Source: Actinomycetes bacterium (GTDB lineage: Bacteria > Actinomycetota > Actinomycetes > Mycobacteriales > Mycobacteriaceae). From it: a stretch of 19,619 nucleotides of DNA. Under the pieces are notes generated by a model that was not told the origin of the DNA, made no database searches, and saw only the letters and a program-made list of their open reading frames with translations. The position numbers and the translations under genes were made by a program. Position 1 is the stretch's first letter. The number at the start of each line of letters is the position of its first letter. Shown one piece after another: positions 1-7,011 of this stretch. The DNA is taken from assembly GCA_023417985.1 (NCBI GenBank), contig JAEZDV010000308.1:1-19619 (forward strand), given 5' to 3'.

Positions 1-27
1 GCTCACCGGAGATCGTCTCCGGTGAGC
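1..27 (-). terminator. Perfect hairpin after the symporter gene
   Basis: Bases 1-12 (GCTCACCGGAGA) are exactly complementary to 16-27, with a three-base loop TCG. The stem begins 20 bases beyond the stop codon of the symporter gene, in the right place to end transcription of the minus-strand catabolic cluster. Whether a U-tract follows cannot be seen because the window ends here. Actinobacterial terminators often lack one. Confidence 0.7.
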
Positions 28-47
28 ACCCTCTTGTGTCGGTGTGT

Positions 48-1535
48 CTAGACCGCGACGGGCTGTCGTTCGGGTGCCACGACCGGGACGACGACCGGCA
101 ACTGCGGTTGCGTCGCGGGCCGGGTGAGCAGCGCCACCGTCACGTAGGCGACCAGCGAGACCATCGCCCCGAGGAACGTCGTCCAACCGTCTGCGGAGGC
201 GGTGACGAGGTCGTTCGGGATGTAGAGCAACGTGTTCTCGACCCCGTAGATCGTGGGAGTCAGGACGAAGAAGCCGACACGGACGCCGATACCGCAGATG
301 GCTGCGGCCGCGACGGCGCGGGCGTCGCCCCGCTTCCAGAACAGCCCGAGGATGAACGGGACGACGAGGGAAGCCAGCAGCAGGTCGAACGTGAGGGTGA
401 GCAGAATGCCGGTCTGTGGGACGCGCAGCGCGACGAGCGCACCGAACGCGGCCATCGGGAGCATGCACAGCCGGGTCGCCCTCATGACATCCGACGACAT
501 CGCGGCGTGTTCTCCGCCGACGCGAAAGAGGTTGCGCACCAGCACGGTTGCAGTGGAGAGCAGAACACCGCTGATGGTGGTGAGCGATGCGGTGACGAGA
601 CCGGACAGGACGAGGATCGACAGCCACTTCGGGGCGTACTCACCGAGCAGGACGTACAGGATCGGTCCGTCGACCGCGCTGTCGCCGACGATGGAGATGG
701 CCGCGAGCGCCACGAAGGACAGCGGTACGCACAGGACGAGGATGCCGGTGGCCGCCGAGAAGCAGGCACGCTGCGCGGCGTGCGGGCTCTTCGCCGAGAA
801 GACCCGCTGCATCAGGTCGATGGCGACGATGTTGCCGAGTCCGAGCGCGATCAGCGTCGCCCAGTTGATCGCGGCACCCTGCGCCGGATCGGTGAGTTGT
901 CCGAGTCCGCCGATGCCGAGGCCCTCGGGAGCCGAGAATCCGGGACCGAACGCCACCCATGCCAGCAGGCAGACGATGCCGACCGCCATCACCGCGAACT
1001 GTACGACGCCGGTGTACACACTCGCGAACATTCCCCCGGCCATCGTGTAGGCCAGAACGAACGGGATCAGGATGAGCACCGCGACGGTGTAGTCGAGACC
1101 GACGAAGTATTCGAGCAGATAACCGAGGGCGACGAGGTTGCCGGCGAGGAGAATGCCGAAGCTACCGACCGTCAGTACCGACGCTGTGATCTCGGTGCCA
1201 CGCCCGAAGCGCTTCGCGAAGTACTCGGGCAGGGTGACGACACCGGTAGCCCTCAGCTTCTTGGCGAAGAACAACCCGACGAGCAGCACGCTCAGCGCGA
1301 CGCCCAGTGGCATCGCGGCACCTGCCCAGAATCCGAACCCTGCAGCGAGGTCGGCACTTCCGAGTGTCGCGTTGGAGTCGATGACCTGCGACATGAGCAG
1401 CACCGCGAGGATGGGGGCCCCGAGGGAACGCCCTGCGAGGAGGAAGTTCCCCGTATCGCCCCGGACCTTACGGGTGGAATAGAAGCCCGCGCCGAGGAGG
1501 ACGACCAGGCATACGGCAACACCGGTGATGATCAT
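48..1535 (-). CDS. Sodium:solute symporter (SSS family) permease
   Basis: This 495-residue, very hydrophobic protein has the length and the run of about 13 membrane segments expected of the SSS family (Na+-coupled uptake of sugars, amino acids, urea, carboxylates). The N-terminal part fits the family: a first helix, then a motif close to NFLLAGRSLG at about residues 30-39, and a TLPEYFAKRFG motif near residue 100 that is typical of SSS permeases. It is the last gene of the catabolic cluster, 20 bases after the oxygenase stop, with a GGAG ribosome site 6 bases before ATG 1535. The position suggests that it imports the compound degraded by the cluster. Guanidine, urea, an amino acid or another guanidino compound are possible, and the sequence does not decide. 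The C-terminal tail (about 20 residues, rich in P, V and Q) is not membrane. Confidence 0.88.
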   Translation of the reverse strand: MIITGVAVCLVVLLGAGFYSTRKVRGDTGNFLLAGRSLGAPILAVLLMSQVIDSNATLGSADLAAGFGFWAGAAMPLGVALSVLLVGLFFAKKLRATGVVTLPEYFAKRFGRGTEITASVLTVGSFGILLAGNLVALGYLLEYFVGLDYTVAVLILIPFVLAYTMAGGMFASVYTGVVQFAVMAVGIVCLLAWVAFGPGFSAPEGLGIGGLGQLTDPAQGAAINWATLIALGLGNIVAIDLMQRVFSAKSPHAAQRACFSAATGILVLCVPLSFVALAAISIVGDSAVDGPILYVLLGEYAPKWLSILVLSGLVTASLTTISGVLLSTATVLVRNLFRVGGEHAAMSSDVMRATRLCMLPMAAFGALVALRVPQTGILLTLTFDLLLASLVVPFILGLFWKRGDARAVAAAAICGIGVRVGFFVLTPTIYGVENTLLYIPNDLVTASADGWTTFLGAMVSLVAYVTVALLTRPATQPQLPVVVPVVAPERQPVAV

Positions 1536-1555
1536 GGCAACTCCAGATGAGGAGG

Positions 1556-2587
1556 TCAGACGGCAGGAGCGCTGCGTTGAGCTTCGCGTCCGAGCGAGTA
1601 GAGGGGTCGTGCATTGTCCGGCAGGGTGATCTCGCCCGCGGCGAGTCGGCGCTGCAGATAGGTGAAACTCTGTGCGGTTTGTGCGAACAGGTGGTCGCCT
1701 GCCCGCACACCGTCGTATCGCGGTCCGTCTGTGCCGACGAACTGAGTCAACGGCTCGACCCAGGTGTCGTAGTCGACGTTGAAGAACAACGGGAACGAAT
1801 AACGCTCGTGCGATACCTTACGCACTCGATGTGACGTCGCCGTAAACTCTCCGTTGGTCCAGATCTCCAGCAGGTCACCGATATTCAGCACGAACGCGTC
1901 CTCGGTGTACGGAACGTCGATCCACGTACCCTCGGCGTTGACCACCTCGAGACCGGGTGCGGTGGGACGCAGAAGGGTGAAGACCTCGTAGTCGGTGTGG
2001 GCGCCGATTCCGGGACGATCTGCGGCGCTCGGGTCGTGCGGGTAGTGAATCAGCCGCAACTGAGCGGGCGGGGTGCTCACGTGCCGGTCGAAGAGGTCCG
2101 CCGGTTCTCCGAGCGCTTCGGCAAAGGCGCGCAACAACACTCGTCCGAGAGCGAATACCGCGTCGTAATACTGTGAGACGGGCTCGGCGAACCCGTCGAG
2201 ATCGGGCCACTGGTTGGGGCCCAGGAGCGGATTACCGGCCAGGTACTCCGGATCGTCGGACGGAAGGTCGATCGACAGATCGTAGGCTTCCTTGTGATCC
2301 GGAGTGGCACCGGCGAAGACTTCTTCGCCGGCGGGAACATATCCACGATGGTTCGTCGAATTGCCGATGTAAACCTTCATTTTGACGTCGTCGGGTTGCG
2401 CGAAGAACCGCTCTGCCGCGTCCTGGAGAGCAGCGAAGGACTCGGGATCGATCCCGTGCCCGACGATCTGCACAAAACCCACTTCTCTTGCTGCACGTCC
2501 CAATTCGTCGATTACACCGCGGCGGCCCACTGGATCGCCGGCGACGAGGTCCGTGACGTCGATGGTCGGAATGCTGTTGAACGTCAC
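1556..2587 (-). CDS. Isopenicillin N synthase-like Fe(II)/2-oxoglutarate-dependent oxygenase
   Basis: The 343-residue protein has the two-domain layout of the IPNS/2-ODD family: a DIOX_N-type N-terminal domain (about residues 6-120, with EVGFVQIVGHGI) and a 2OG-Fe(II) oxygenase domain (about 175-275). The iron ligands are H197 and D199 (in AHTDY) and H253. R262 and S264 (RYS) form the usual 2-oxoglutarate carboxylate site. The start is GTG 2587, whose GTGA overlaps the stop of the preceding gene; an upstream in-frame ATG at 2749 would put 54 extra residues inside that gene. Enzymes of this family hydroxylate or fragment small molecules. Some, such as ethylene-forming enzyme and plant homoarginine 6-hydroxylase, act on guanidino amino acids and release guanidine. 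With DUF1989 and carboxyltransferase neighbours, a guanidino or ureido substrate is a reasonable inference but unproven. Confidence 0.88.
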   Translation of the reverse strand: MTFNSIPTIDVTDLVAGDPVGRRGVIDELGRAAREVGFVQIVGHGIDPESFAALQDAAERFFAQPDDVKMKVYIGNSTNHRGYVPAGEEVFAGATPDHKEAYDLSIDLPSDDPEYLAGNPLLGPNQWPDLDGFAEPVSQYYDAVFALGRVLLRAFAEALGEPADLFDRHVSTPPAQLRLIHYPHDPSAADRPGIGAHTDYEVFTLLRPTAPGLEVVNAEGTWIDVPYTEDAFVLNIGDLLEIWTNGEFTATSHRVRKVSHERYSFPLFFNVDYDTWVEPLTQFVGTDGPRYDGVRAGDHLFAQTAQSFTYLQRRLAAGEITLPDNARPLYSLGREAQRSAPAV

Positions 2588-3360
2588 GACAAGCCTTTCA
2601 GTTCGTTTCCGGAGAGATCGAGTCGGCGCCATCTCCGTGTCACCGGGCGACCCTCGACGTCGATGTCGCGGGTCGACAGAACCCCGGAAGGCTCCGGATC
2701 GAGAAGGGCACCGATTCGGAACGGAAGTGTGGAAGCGGAGATACGCCACAGCCCGTTCTCGATCACCCCGACGGATATTTCACAGTCCATCAGTTCGCGG
2801 GCCGCCCGGAGCGTGCCGGCCCCGAGAATCTGTTCGTCGAGAGGACCCGGGCCTAGGGGCGTGACGCGGCCGCGAGCGAACGCGAAGTCCTCCCCAACCT
2901 GCACCAGAACCGCGGGGGCACCGGTGTCGAGGTCCTCGAGCACGGCTTCTTCGATGCTCGAGGAAGTGGCCGCAACGAGCCAGTGTTCGAGGTAGTCCTC
3001 GAAGACACCGTGTTCGACGAGCGTGGTGTCGTCGAACACGCCCAGCGTTCCCGCGTCCGGATGTAGTCCTGCCGGGTGGATCGCCACGGCGCGTTCCCAT
3101 TCCACGTACGTGCCGCGGTCGAGCAATTGCCCGGCGAAGCCGTCTTGCGTCGCGAGCGCCAGGAGGTCGTCGATGCTCGCTGCGCCCAAGGACGGAGCAG
3201 ACACCGACGGCATGGACGCAGGCTGGCGGATGTCGCAGTAGAGCCTGTCACCCTGCAGCCAGGTCACGCGCGTCGTGGTGTCCGGAGCAGAACCCGGGCG
3301 GGCGAGCAGGGTGCGCTCGAAACGAGTGCCCGTGATTGCGGGGCCGGCGAGGGTCGTCAT
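2584..3360 (-). CDS. Protein of unknown function, possibly HRI1/lipocalin-like
   Basis: I do not recognise this 258-residue protein with certainty. It has no signal peptide, no membrane segment, no ATP-grasp or biotinylation motif, and no obvious metal-binding cluster. A stretch at residues 28-47 (threonines, then WLQGDRLYCDIR), followed by an FAGQ and VEW pattern near 75-90 and a second block at about 105-130 rich in acidic and aromatic residues, looks like strands of a beta-barrel. The pattern vaguely recalls the HRI1/lipocalin-like family, which is a guess from memory. It is locked into the operon: its ATG overlaps the stop of the carboxyltransferase gene (ATGA) and its own stop overlaps the oxygenase start (GTGA). 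Such coupling suggests production in fixed ratio with its neighbours, so it may be a partner protein, a substrate binder or a small enzyme. Confidence 0.75.
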   Translation of the reverse strand: MTTLAGPAITGTRFERTLLARPGSAPDTTTRVTWLQGDRLYCDIRQPASMPSVSAPSLGAASIDDLLALATQDGFAGQLLDRGTYVEWERAVAIHPAGLHPDAGTLGVFDDTTLVEHGVFEDYLEHWLVAATSSSIEEAVLEDLDTGAPAVLVQVGEDFAFARGRVTPLGPGPLDEQILGAGTLRAARELMDCEISVGVIENGLWRISASTLPFRIGALLDPEPSGVLSTRDIDVEGRPVTRRWRRLDLSGNELKGLS

Positions 3361-5327
3361 GCGCCGCCGGCTTCCCAACGGGACCGTTCCTGCGCGAACG
3401 CCACGGACTGGACAGCCTGGAACGCGTCGATCGATTCGGCGTTGTCCGCAAGGAATTCGCGGTGCCGGGCGAGCGAGAACGTGCCCTCGGTGATGTCCAC
3501 TCCCCCGCCCCGCCCGGCGGCGAGGTCGGCTCGAAGGTCGAGCAATTCCTCGGGATCGACGGGGTACCAGGAGATCCGGTCGAAGAACCGGAGCAGCCAG
3601 GGCGTGCCGTTCTCGAACGGTCCCGCCGGTTCCGGGTGCCGGTGGTTCCAGACCTGCGTGGTGCGGCCGACGAACTGGTATCCACCGGGGCCCTCCATGC
3701 CGTAGATGCACAGGTACGCGCCGCCGATACCCACCGCGTTCTCCGGGGTCCACGTCCGGGCCGGGTTGTACTTGGTGGTGACGAGACGATGCCGCGGATC
3801 GAGCGGCGTCGCGACCGGTGCGCCGAGGTAGACGTCTCCGAGTCCGAGCACCATGTAGTCGGCCGCGAAGACGGTGTCGAACACGTCGGCGACTGTGTCG
3901 AGCCCGTTCATCCGCCGGATGAACTCGATGTTCCACGGGCACCACGGTGCGTCGGCGCGCACGCCGTGCATGTAGCGCTGGATGGCTTCCCGGGTGGCGG
4001 GGTCGTCCCACGACAGCGGCAGCCGAACCTGCCGGCTCGGAACCTCGAGTTCGTCGCTGTCGCCGATGGCCTCTTCTGCCTCGCCCAGCAGTCCGAGCAG
4101 TTTCGGGACGGACAGTACGTCCGGATCGACCTTGACCTGCAACGACCGGATTCCCGGTGTGAGTTCGAGGAGGCCGGACGGACGCTCGGCGTCGAGTCGC
4201 TGGTGCAGGGCATGCACCCGGGCACGTAGCGCGAGATCCAGTGTCATGTCGCCGTATTCGACGAGCACGTTGTCGTCCCCACTGCGCCGGTAGGTGACGT
4301 CGGTGTTCCCGTCCAGGCGGGCGAGCACTCCGTCGTCACCGTCGCCGCCGGAAGAGGAGACGAGCGAGAGCCCGGCTCGGCGTGCGACACCGAGATCCCG
4401 GCGCGAGGCCGCGTGCTCGGACCGCACGGGCACGAAACGGATGGTGTTGCCGGGAGCGAGTTGTCCCAGCTTCCAGCGATCCGCCGCCACGACCGTGACG
4501 GGGCAGACGAAGCCGCCGAGACTCGGGCCGTCCGGTCCCAGCAGGATCGGGGTGTCACCGGTGAAGTCCAGTGCGCCGATCGAGTATGCGTTGTCGTGGA
4601 TGTTGGACGGGTGCAACCCGGCTTCTCCGCCATCGGCGCGCGCCCACTGCGGCTTGGGGCCGATGAGACGGACACCGGTGCGATCGGAGTTGAAATGCAC
4701 CTCGTATTCGGTCGCGTAGAGCGCATCGATGTCGGCGCGGGTGAAGAATTCGGGGGCTCCGTGCGGCCCCTCCGTCACGGCGATCTCCCAGTGGGAACTC
4801 AGCGCAGGCACGTGTTCGGAGGGAACCGGGGTGGGGTCGCTCTCGCCCGCCTCGCCGACGACGAGCACATCGCCGTCGCGCAGGGTCCGGCCCTCGTGTC
4901 CGCCGAAGGATCCGAGGGTGAACGTCGAGGCGCTACCGAGGAATTCGGGGATGTCGAGTCCGCCGCGCACGAGGACGTAGGCACGCAGGCCTGGCCCGGT
5001 GACGGCACCGACGTCGAGCAGACCGCCGGCGGGGACGGTGACGGGACGCCACTGTGGGACGGGCACGCCGTCGACCCGCACGGTGACGGGCGCGCCGGTG
5101 ACGCAGACCTCGGTCGTTTCGGTGAACCGCAGAGCGGGACCGGCCATGGTGGTCTCGAGCCCGGGTGCGCCTTCACCGTTGCCGAGAGCGACATTGCCGA
5201 GGCGGAACGAGAGGTCGTCCATCGGGCCGGACGGCGGCACTCCCACCTGCCAGTAGCCGGTGCGGCCGGGGTAGTCCTGGACCGTGGTGAGCATTCCGGG
5301 ACGTTCGACCGTGATCTTGGTGGTCAT
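3357..5327 (-). CDS. Urea/guanidine carboxylase-type carboxyltransferase, KipA-KipI fusion without biotin domains
   Basis: This 656-residue protein fuses a KipA-like half (CT_A_B, about residues 4-305, beginning with VERPGMLTTVQD and holding the PPSGPMD motif) to a KipI-like half (CT_C_D, about 345-560). The second half carries the strongly conserved urea carboxylase stretch at 497-555 (GDVYLGAPVATPLDPRHRL, then NPARTWTPENAVGIGGAYL). This is the carboxyltransferase module of urea carboxylase, which moves CO2 from carboxybiotin to urea or guanidine. Full-length enzymes are about 1,200 residues, with an N-terminal biotin carboxylase and a C-terminal biotinyl domain. Both are missing here: the protein starts directly with the CT domain and ends in WEAGGA without a lysine biotinylation motif. 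The start ATG 5327 lies 12 bases after an AGGAGG. It may borrow carboxybiotin from another protein, or work without biotin as 5-oxoprolinase PxpBC does. Confidence 0.88.
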   Translation of the reverse strand: MTTKITVERPGMLTTVQDYPGRTGYWQVGVPPSGPMDDLSFRLGNVALGNGEGAPGLETTMAGPALRFTETTEVCVTGAPVTVRVDGVPVPQWRPVTVPAGGLLDVGAVTGPGLRAYVLVRGGLDIPEFLGSASTFTLGSFGGHEGRTLRDGDVLVVGEAGESDPTPVPSEHVPALSSHWEIAVTEGPHGAPEFFTRADIDALYATEYEVHFNSDRTGVRLIGPKPQWARADGGEAGLHPSNIHDNAYSIGALDFTGDTPILLGPDGPSLGGFVCPVTVVAADRWKLGQLAPGNTIRFVPVRSEHAASRRDLGVARRAGLSLVSSSGGDGDDGVLARLDGNTDVTYRRSGDDNVLVEYGDMTLDLALRARVHALHQRLDAERPSGLLELTPGIRSLQVKVDPDVLSVPKLLGLLGEAEEAIGDSDELEVPSRQVRLPLSWDDPATREAIQRYMHGVRADAPWCPWNIEFIRRMNGLDTVADVFDTVFAADYMVLGLGDVYLGAPVATPLDPRHRLVTTKYNPARTWTPENAVGIGGAYLCIYGMEGPGGYQFVGRTTQVWNHRHPEPAGPFENGTPWLLRFFDRISWYPVDPEELLDLRADLAAGRGGGVDITEGTFSLARHREFLADNAESIDAFQAVQSVAFAQERSRWEAGGA

Positions 5328-5334
5328 GGGCGTC

Positions 5335-5991
5335 TCATGCCTCCTCGGGCCGTGTGACGATCATCCGCACGGGAGTCGGATCGAAACCGTTGCAGGGGTT
5401 GTTGATCTGGGGGCAGTTCGAGACGAGGACGAGGACGTCGCGTTCGGCACGGATCGCCAGACGCTTCCCCGGTGCCGAGAGACCGTCGACGATGCCGAGC
5501 GTGCCGTCGGTCTCGACGGGCACGTTCATGAAGAAGTTGATGTTGGAGACCAGGTCTCGTTTGCCGAGGCCCCATTTCGCGCCCTCGATCAGGAAGTTTT
5601 CGACGCACGCGTGCTGGTGCTTGGTGTGGTGCCCGTAGCGCAGCGTATTCGATTCCTGGGAGCAGGCACCGCCGACGGTGTCGTGGATGCCTACCTCGTC
5701 GGCGACGAGGGTCATCAGCGGTGCGCCGTCGGCGTCGCGCAGTACCGATCCGGTGGTGAGGAACAGGTTGCCCTGCCCGGCGACGGTGGTGGCTGCGCTG
5801 TAGCGGGCGGTGTGGTCGTGGGCGTCGTAGACGAGGGTGTCGACGGCCTGGTTGCCGTGGAGATCGACGATGGTCAGCACGTCACCCGCGGCGACGACGG
5901 TGGACCAGGGCCCGCGCACTCCGACGACTTCGTCGAGCAGAACGCGTCCCGGTACGAGCGCGAGGTCGGTGGAGTCGAGTGTGGCGGTCAT
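5335..5991 (-). CDS. DUF1989 urea carboxylase-associated protein (second copy; carboxyguanidine deiminase-type)
   Basis: This is a 218-residue DUF1989 protein. The family was first named urea carboxylase-associated because it sits beside urea carboxylase; pairs of these proteins were later shown to form carboxyguanidine deiminase (CgdAB), which turns carboxyguanidine into allophanate plus ammonia. Visible family marks are GNQAVDTLVY (residues 46-55), a cysteine/histidine-rich block at 109-129 (C110, H121, H122, H125, C129) that could bind metal, a central NFFMNVPV, and NCPQINNPCNGFDPTPVR near the C-terminus. Start ATG 5991 comes one base after the stop of the first DUF1989 gene, so the two are coupled and probably form a heteromer. 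This copy keeps the Cys/His block and is the likelier metal-binding subunit. Which of the two corresponds to CgdA or CgdB I cannot fix. Confidence 0.88.
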   Translation of the reverse strand: MTATLDSTDLALVPGRVLLDEVVGVRGPWSTVVAAGDVLTIVDLHGNQAVDTLVYDAHDHTARYSAATTVAGQGNLFLTTGSVLRDADGAPLMTLVADEVGIHDTVGGACSQESNTLRYGHHTKHQHACVENFLIEGAKWGLGKRDLVSNINFFMNVPVETDGTLGIVDGLSAPGKRLAIRAERDVLVLVSNCPQINNPCNGFDPTPVRMIVTRPEEA

Positions 5992-5992
5992 G

Positions 5993-6835
5993 TCAGTTCT
6001 CCATTCCGGAAGTAGCTGCAGCCCAAGCATCTTCGGTGTTGAGTACCGCGCGCTGGTCCTCGGGATCGGACGCGGGCAGCGAGGCGAGGTCGGCGGGCGC
6101 ACGCCACGCCAGGACTTCGAGCGTGGTGGTCGGGAATTCCGCGGCGGGGTCGAGCGGGTGTGCGGTGTTGGCGATCAGCGCGATCACCGGAAGGTGGAGG
6201 ATCAACTCGACGCAGGTATCGGGACCGGTCGAGCCGGTGCTGGTCAGCGTGCCGTCGTCCTCGACGCGCACCCCGTGGAAGAACGACAGCGACGGCGGGA
6301 GGTCGCGCGGGGCGAGATCGTGCTTGGCGGCGGCGACCGTGAACAGTTCACGACCCGCAGGCGACTTCGAGTGCAGGTCCCCGGCAGCGTATTTCGCGGT
6401 GTTCCCGGCGAGGTGGGTGGTGCCGCACAGGGCATCGTGGCGGCCGGAGGTGTCGGCGACGATCGTTGCGAGCACGCGTCCCTGATCCGACAGAAGCGGA
6501 TGCCCGACACCGAGATACGCCTGCCAGGGCACCTTCAGCGTGTCGGCGACGTTGAGCCGCTCGTGGGGAGCGTCGGCACGGAACAGCAGCAGGTTCGCGC
6601 ATGCCGCACCGTGGATGTCGCGGAGGCGCAACCGGGTTCCCCGGGCGAGCACCTTGCTCGTGTACCGGCCACCGGGCACGGTTTCGGCCCAGACGAGAGA
6701 GGCGGCGCGCCCGGAGGGGGCTGCCGGCCACGCCGACGCGGGAACGGTCGGCATTCCGTCGGTGACGGTGCCCGACTGCGCCCGGGCATGGGCGCGGGCG
6801 GCGTGGGTGGTGGCCGTCGCGAGGGTCTCGGTCAT
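5993..6835 (-). CDS. DUF1989 urea carboxylase-associated protein (first copy; carboxyguanidine deiminase-type)
   Basis: This 280-residue DUF1989 protein is the first gene of the catabolic run. Features shared with its downstream partner are GGRYTSKVLARGTRLRLRDI near 55-74, an ANLLLFRAD segment at 80-88 that parallels AVDTLVYDA in the other copy, SGRHDALCGTTH at 130-141, and SFFHGVRVEDDGTL at 184-197. The N-terminal 40 residues are Ala/Thr-rich and look disordered. The Cys/His arrangement differs from the second copy (R132, H133, D134, C137, H141), so the two are likely non-equivalent subunits of one complex. ATG 6835 is preferred: GGAG stands just before it, while the in-frame GTG at 6871 falls inside the presumed operator palindrome. 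The expected role is deimination of carboxyguanidine, in the cytoplasm. Confidence 0.87.
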   Translation of the reverse strand: MTETLATATTHAARAHARAQSGTVTDGMPTVPASAWPAAPSGRAASLVWAETVPGGRYTSKVLARGTRLRLRDIHGAACANLLLFRADAPHERLNVADTLKVPWQAYLGVGHPLLSDQGRVLATIVADTSGRHDALCGTTHLAGNTAKYAAGDLHSKSPAGRELFTVAAAKHDLAPRDLPPSLSFFHGVRVEDDGTLTSTGSTGPDTCVELILHLPVIALIANTAHPLDPAAEFPTTTLEVLAWRAPADLASLPASDPEDQRAVLNTEDAWAAATSGMEN

Positions 6836-7011
6836 GGTGCTCCGATCGTGGCGCTCGGGGGAAACTGTCACTCGACAGTTTTCCGAGCCCGCATATTCGG
6901 AGAATTGCCTCGGCGTAACGTCTCCGTGACGTATGTTTCATCCGGATTTCGGAAGTCTCACACCCGGAATCGGGCATGTCTCGCACGCCTCGGCTGTGCC
7001 ATGGTGAGTGG
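6836..7011. promoter_or_regulatory. Divergent control region between the catabolic cluster and its TetR-type regulator
   Basis: These 176 bases separate the minus-strand DUF1989 gene from the regulator. They hold the palindrome at 6862-6881 and, on the minus strand, a weak promoter-like pair (TTACGC then an AATAT-containing hexamer, around 6919 and 6895). If that pair is used, the palindrome covers the start of the transcript. The leader of the catabolic transcript would be only some 50 bases, too short for a guanidine-I riboswitch, and I see none. Confidence 0.5.
6862..6881. promoter_or_regulatory. Palindromic operator candidate AAACTGTC-N4-GACAGTTT
   Basis: Two perfect 8-base arms are separated by ACTC, giving a 20-bp two-fold symmetric site. 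Outer bases (GCTCGG on the left, CCGAGC on the right) extend the symmetry imperfectly. It lies 26 bases upstream of the first catabolic gene and about 130 bases from the divergent TetR-type gene, the classical place for a TetR dimer to bind. That this regulator binds it is an inference. Confidence 0.6.

Noticed and set aside
36..1550. A 504-codon open frame on the plus strand opposite the symporter
   Set aside because: Its composition is extremely charged (D, E, R), the usual antisense image of a membrane protein gene.
2588..2749. N-terminal extension of the oxygenase to ATG 2749
   Set aside because: It would lie entirely within the preceding gene and is Arg/Ser-rich. GTG 2587 forms a GTGA overlap and begins the conserved domain.
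3361..4011. Upstream extension of the unknown protein's frame to 4011
   Set aside because: The added part is Arg-rich shadow of the carboxyltransferase gene; ATG 3360 gives the ATGA overlap.
6836..6975. Guanidine-I (ykkC) riboswitch upstream of the DUF1989 genes
   Set aside because: The presumed leader is too short and the conserved riboswitch motifs are not seen; a DNA palindrome with a divergent TetR gene explains control better.
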